Assembly (NCBI RefSeq): GCF_000093085.1
Contig: NC_014219.1
Span: 1,666,384-1,730,383, forward strand
Source: [Bacillus] selenitireducens MLS10
Lineage (GTDB): Bacteria > Bacillota > Bacilli > Bacillales > Salisediminibacteriaceae
DNA: 64,000 bases
Reading direction: 5' to 3'
Below the pieces are notes generated by a model, which saw nothing but the letters and a program-made list of their open reading frames with translations, ran no database searches and was not told where the DNA came from. Made by a program: the position numbers and the translations under genes. Shown piece after piece: positions 62,233-64,000 of the stretch (its first letter is position 1; each line of letters begins with the position of its first letter).

Positions 62233-62523
62233 ATGAAAATGACGATATCAAAAGAAGCAGCAGCATGGTTTGAACAGGAAATGGACGTCACCAGTGGTGA
62301 TGAAGTGCAGTTTTTTGTGCGTTATGGCGGAGATGCAAATTTTCAAAAGGGATTTTCAATTGGGCTTACGGTCAAAGAGGCCGATGATGCAGCGGCGGAA
62401 GTTACGGAAAAAGGAATCCGTTTTTATGTGGAACGGAAAGATATCTGGTATTTTGATGACACAGACTTTCATGTGGACTACGATCAGGAAAAAGAGGAGA
62501 TTGCATTTATTCATGGTGACTGA
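62233..62523 (+). CDS. YneR-like HesB/IscA-fold protein without cysteines
   Basis: A 96-residue protein matching the YneR family (EAAAWFEQEMDVTSGDEVQFFVRYGGDANFQKGFSIGLTV... IWYFDDTDFHVDYDQEKEEI). The family has the IscA/HesB fold, but this copy contains no cysteine; the usual YGGC position reads YGGD. Iron-sulfur cluster carriage is therefore unlikely by the normal route. It lies between two Fnr-like genes and probably shares a transcript with the downstream one (44-base gap). AGAGGGGG precedes the ATG. Confidence 0.85.
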   Translation: MKMTISKEAAAWFEQEMDVTSGDEVQFFVRYGGDANFQKGFSIGLTVKEADDAAAEVTEKGIRFYVERKDIWYFDDTDFHVDYDQEKEEIAFIHGD

Positions 62524-62567
62524 TGGCAGCCGAGTGAGATTGAACATCATCTGAGAGAAGGGATAAC

Positions 62568-63287
62568 ATGAATCAAATGTCTGTTGGAAAACCGTCTGCC
62601 CAATCATTTTTGGATACGCTGTCAGAGGAGTCTCGTAACAGCATTCTCGAACATGGAACGACGAGAAAGGTTATTGCAGGAGAGATCCTCTTTGAAGAGG
62701 GTTCGCAGCTCCATGAGGTGTATATCATCGTCAGGGGACAGGTGAAACTGAGTAAACAGACAGCGGAAGGAAAGACATTTACATTGTTTTTAAAGCAGAA
62801 CGGTGATTTGATCAGCGAGGGAATGCTGTTTGATGATACGGCTTCTTCGATGACCGCTGAGGCAGTCACAGCTTCAGAAATTTCTGTGTTGTCGATTCAG
62901 GAGATGAGGAATCTGTTTTTACAGGACCAGCAGCTGGCGATTGCTTTAATGAGCTGGTGTTCGATACAGACACAGTCCACACAGGCCAAGTTCCGCGACC
63001 TGATACTTTCCGGAAAGCAAGGGGCTCTCTATTCGACACTGATTCGTTTTGCCCATTCTTATGGACAGGAGACTGAACGGGGGATATTAATCAAAACGCC
63101 GTTGACCCATCAGGATTTAGCCGATTACGCCGGATCTACGAGGGAGAACGTGAACCGGATGATAATGGATCTGAAACAGAATGGCATCCTGACCATGGAA
63201 AAGAGCAGAATCCTCATACATGATCTGGAGTATATGAAAGACATTTTGCATTGCGGGAGTTGTCCCATTGATATTTGTACCATGTAA
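62568..63287 (+). CDS. Crp/Fnr-family regulator with C-terminal iron-sulfur cysteine motif (copy 3)
   Basis: A 239-residue Crp/Fnr protein close in layout to copy 1: beta-roll domain, dimer helix (TQSTQAKFRDLILSGKQGALYSTLIRF, shared with copy 1), winged helix with GSTRENVNRMIMDL (R-E-x3-R). The C-terminus has Cys229-x2-Cys232-x4-Cys237 (CGSCPIDIC), the B. subtilis Fnr-type cluster motif. GAGAAGGGATAAC precedes the ATG. A consensus Fnr site lies just downstream, before the YwiC-like gene. Confidence 0.92.
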   Translation: MNQMSVGKPSAQSFLDTLSEESRNSILEHGTTRKVIAGEILFEEGSQLHEVYIIVRGQVKLSKQTAEGKTFTLFLKQNGDLISEGMLFDDTASSMTAEAVTASEISVLSIQEMRNLFLQDQQLAIALMSWCSIQTQSTQAKFRDLILSGKQGALYSTLIRFAHSYGQETERGILIKTPLTHQDLADYAGSTRENVNRMIMDLKQNGILTMEKSRILIHDLEYMKDILHCGSCPIDICTM

Positions 63288-63297
63288 TGGCCAGCAG

Positions 63298-63326
63298 GCA
63301 GTCACCAAAGCGGGTGGCTGCTTTTT
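63298..63326 (+). terminator. Terminator after the third fnr-like gene
   Basis: GCAGTCACC / GGTGGCTGC (one G-T pair) with a six-base loop and TTTTT. Confidence 0.85.
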
Positions 63327-63337
63327 CACATGACCAT

Positions 63338-63379
63338 TGTGATTCGGATCACAGACTTGCGGTGCTAAAGTGATACACT
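63338..63379 (+). promoter_or_regulatory. Fnr-dependent promoter before the YwiC-like gene
   Basis: A perfect Crp/Fnr-type box TGTGA-TTCGGA-TCACA (63338-63353) is followed by an extended -10 TGATACACT (hexamer 63374-63379). The box centre would be about 41 bases upstream of the start point near 63386, the class II activation position used by Fnr in Bacillus. Confidence 0.8.
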
Positions 63380-63423
63380 GAATGCAGGGCGACAGCCATT
63401 ACTGAGCAGAGGAATGATGACGT

Positions 63424-64000
63424 ATGAAATGGTATATTCCAAGAGAACACGGGGCATGGGCGATGCTCATTGTACCTTATTGGACAGCTGCAGCGGCAGT
63501 CGGAGTTTCGATACATCATGTGTGGTTCTTCATGGGGATCTTTTTTGTCTATCTCACACAGGCACCGCTTCTGACCTGGATCAAGCAACCGTCGATCAAT
63601 GACGGTTGGCCCTCGTTCATCGTCTATCTGTCTATAGGATTGATTTTTACCATCCCATATCTGGCAGCATACACGGAAATTCTCAAGATCAGTCTTTTCA
63701 TTATCCCATTCTTTATGATGAATGTACTTTTCGCAAAAATGAAAAAAGAGCGGCTCTTAATTAATGATGCATGCGCAATTGCCGGTCTGTCCGGGCTTGG
63801 ATTTCTGGCTTGGCAGCTCGGGGGTGAACCGGTTACCGAAATGATTGTTCTGATTGTCCTTTTTAATTTTGTTTTTTTCTGCGGGAGCGTGTTTCATGTG
63901 AAGGGATTAATACGGGAGAAGCGCAACGTGCTTTTTAAGAGAATTGGGAAAGGGTACCATATTTTGCTCATTCTCTTTTTTTATGTTTTTGCCTCGATGC
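63424..64000 (+). CDS. YwiC-like membrane protein (5' part)
   Basis: The frame is open from the ATG at 63424 to the window end, 192 codons without a stop. The start MKWYIPREHGAWAMLIVPYW and the run of hydrophobic helices match the YwiC-like family; B. subtilis ywiC lies in the narK-fnr region. The function is unknown. Ribosome binding site AGAGG is eleven bases upstream. An Fnr box and extended -10 precede it, so expression should rise without oxygen. Confidence 0.85.
   Translation, partial: MKWYIPREHGAWAMLIVPYWTAAAAVGVSIHHVWFFMGIFFVYLTQAPLLTWIKQPSINDGWPSFIVYLSIGLIFTIPYLAAYTEILKISLFIIPFFMMNVLFAKMKKERLLINDACAIAGLSGLGFLAWQLGGEPVTEMIVLIVLFNFVFFCGSVFHVKGLIREKRNVLFKRIGKGYHILLILFFYVFASM

Overview
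The window reads as the chromosome of a low-to-moderate GC Gram-positive bacterium of the Bacillaceae, probably a haloalkaliphilic facultative anaerobe. Evidence: AGGAGG-type ribosome binding sites with frequent GTG/TTG starts, B. subtilis-type gene families (YisL, YneR, CtaG, MdxEFG, YwqA-like helicase, YwiC-like, an Fnr type with a C-terminal cysteine cluster), lipoproteins instead of periplasmic proteins, and very acidic exported proteins. The most informative locus, 6686-13629, matches in gene order, subunit sizes and domains what I recall of the respiratory selenite reductase operon srrEABCDF of Bacillus (Salisediminibacterium) selenitireducens MLS10. The window is therefore probably that organism or a close relative. 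That identification rests on memory, not on a search.

Layout. 1-3226: end of a phosphate ABC transporter operon (pstC partial, pstA, pstB, phoU) and a YisL-like membrane protein. 3364-13629: a NarL-type response regulator, a rhodanese lipoprotein, a chemoreceptor and the srr operon (two multi-rhodanese lipoproteins flanking a Tat-exported molybdopterin catalytic subunit, a four-cluster ferredoxin subunit, an NrfD-type membrane anchor and a TorD-type chaperone). 13693-20000: alanine dehydrogenase, two small proteins, a GGDEF/EAL protein and a two-component system. 20067-30308: MarR plus RND exporter, a lipoprotein, TetR, a first Fnr-like regulator, pyroglutamyl peptidase, and assorted enzymes. 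30367-40115: two radical SAM proteins, an RpiR regulator, a TAXI-type TRAP transporter and a MATE exporter. 40356-47394: a chemoreceptor and a maltodextrin ABC transporter that share LacI/CcpA-type operators, followed by a LacI-family regulator. 47530-58459: AI-2E family protein, a cytoplasmic rhodanese, SNF2 helicase, AzlCD, a HAD phosphatase, CtaG and a Sco-like lipoprotein. 58767-64000: a molybdenum cofactor operon (moeA-mobB-moaE-moaD) divergent from two further Fnr-like regulators and a YwiC-like gene that has a textbook Fnr promoter.

How the parts fit. The Mo-bisPGD enzyme SrrA needs the cofactor genes at the right end. The three Fnr-like proteins are plausible oxygen sensors for anaerobic respiration, and the rhodanese domains (seven in all) point to sulfane-sulfur or selenium handling. 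Two near-identical CsoR/CstR-like palindromes lie near rhodanese genes, which would fit per- or polysulfide-responsive control. No tRNA, rRNA, CRISPR array, insertion sequence or prophage was recognised.
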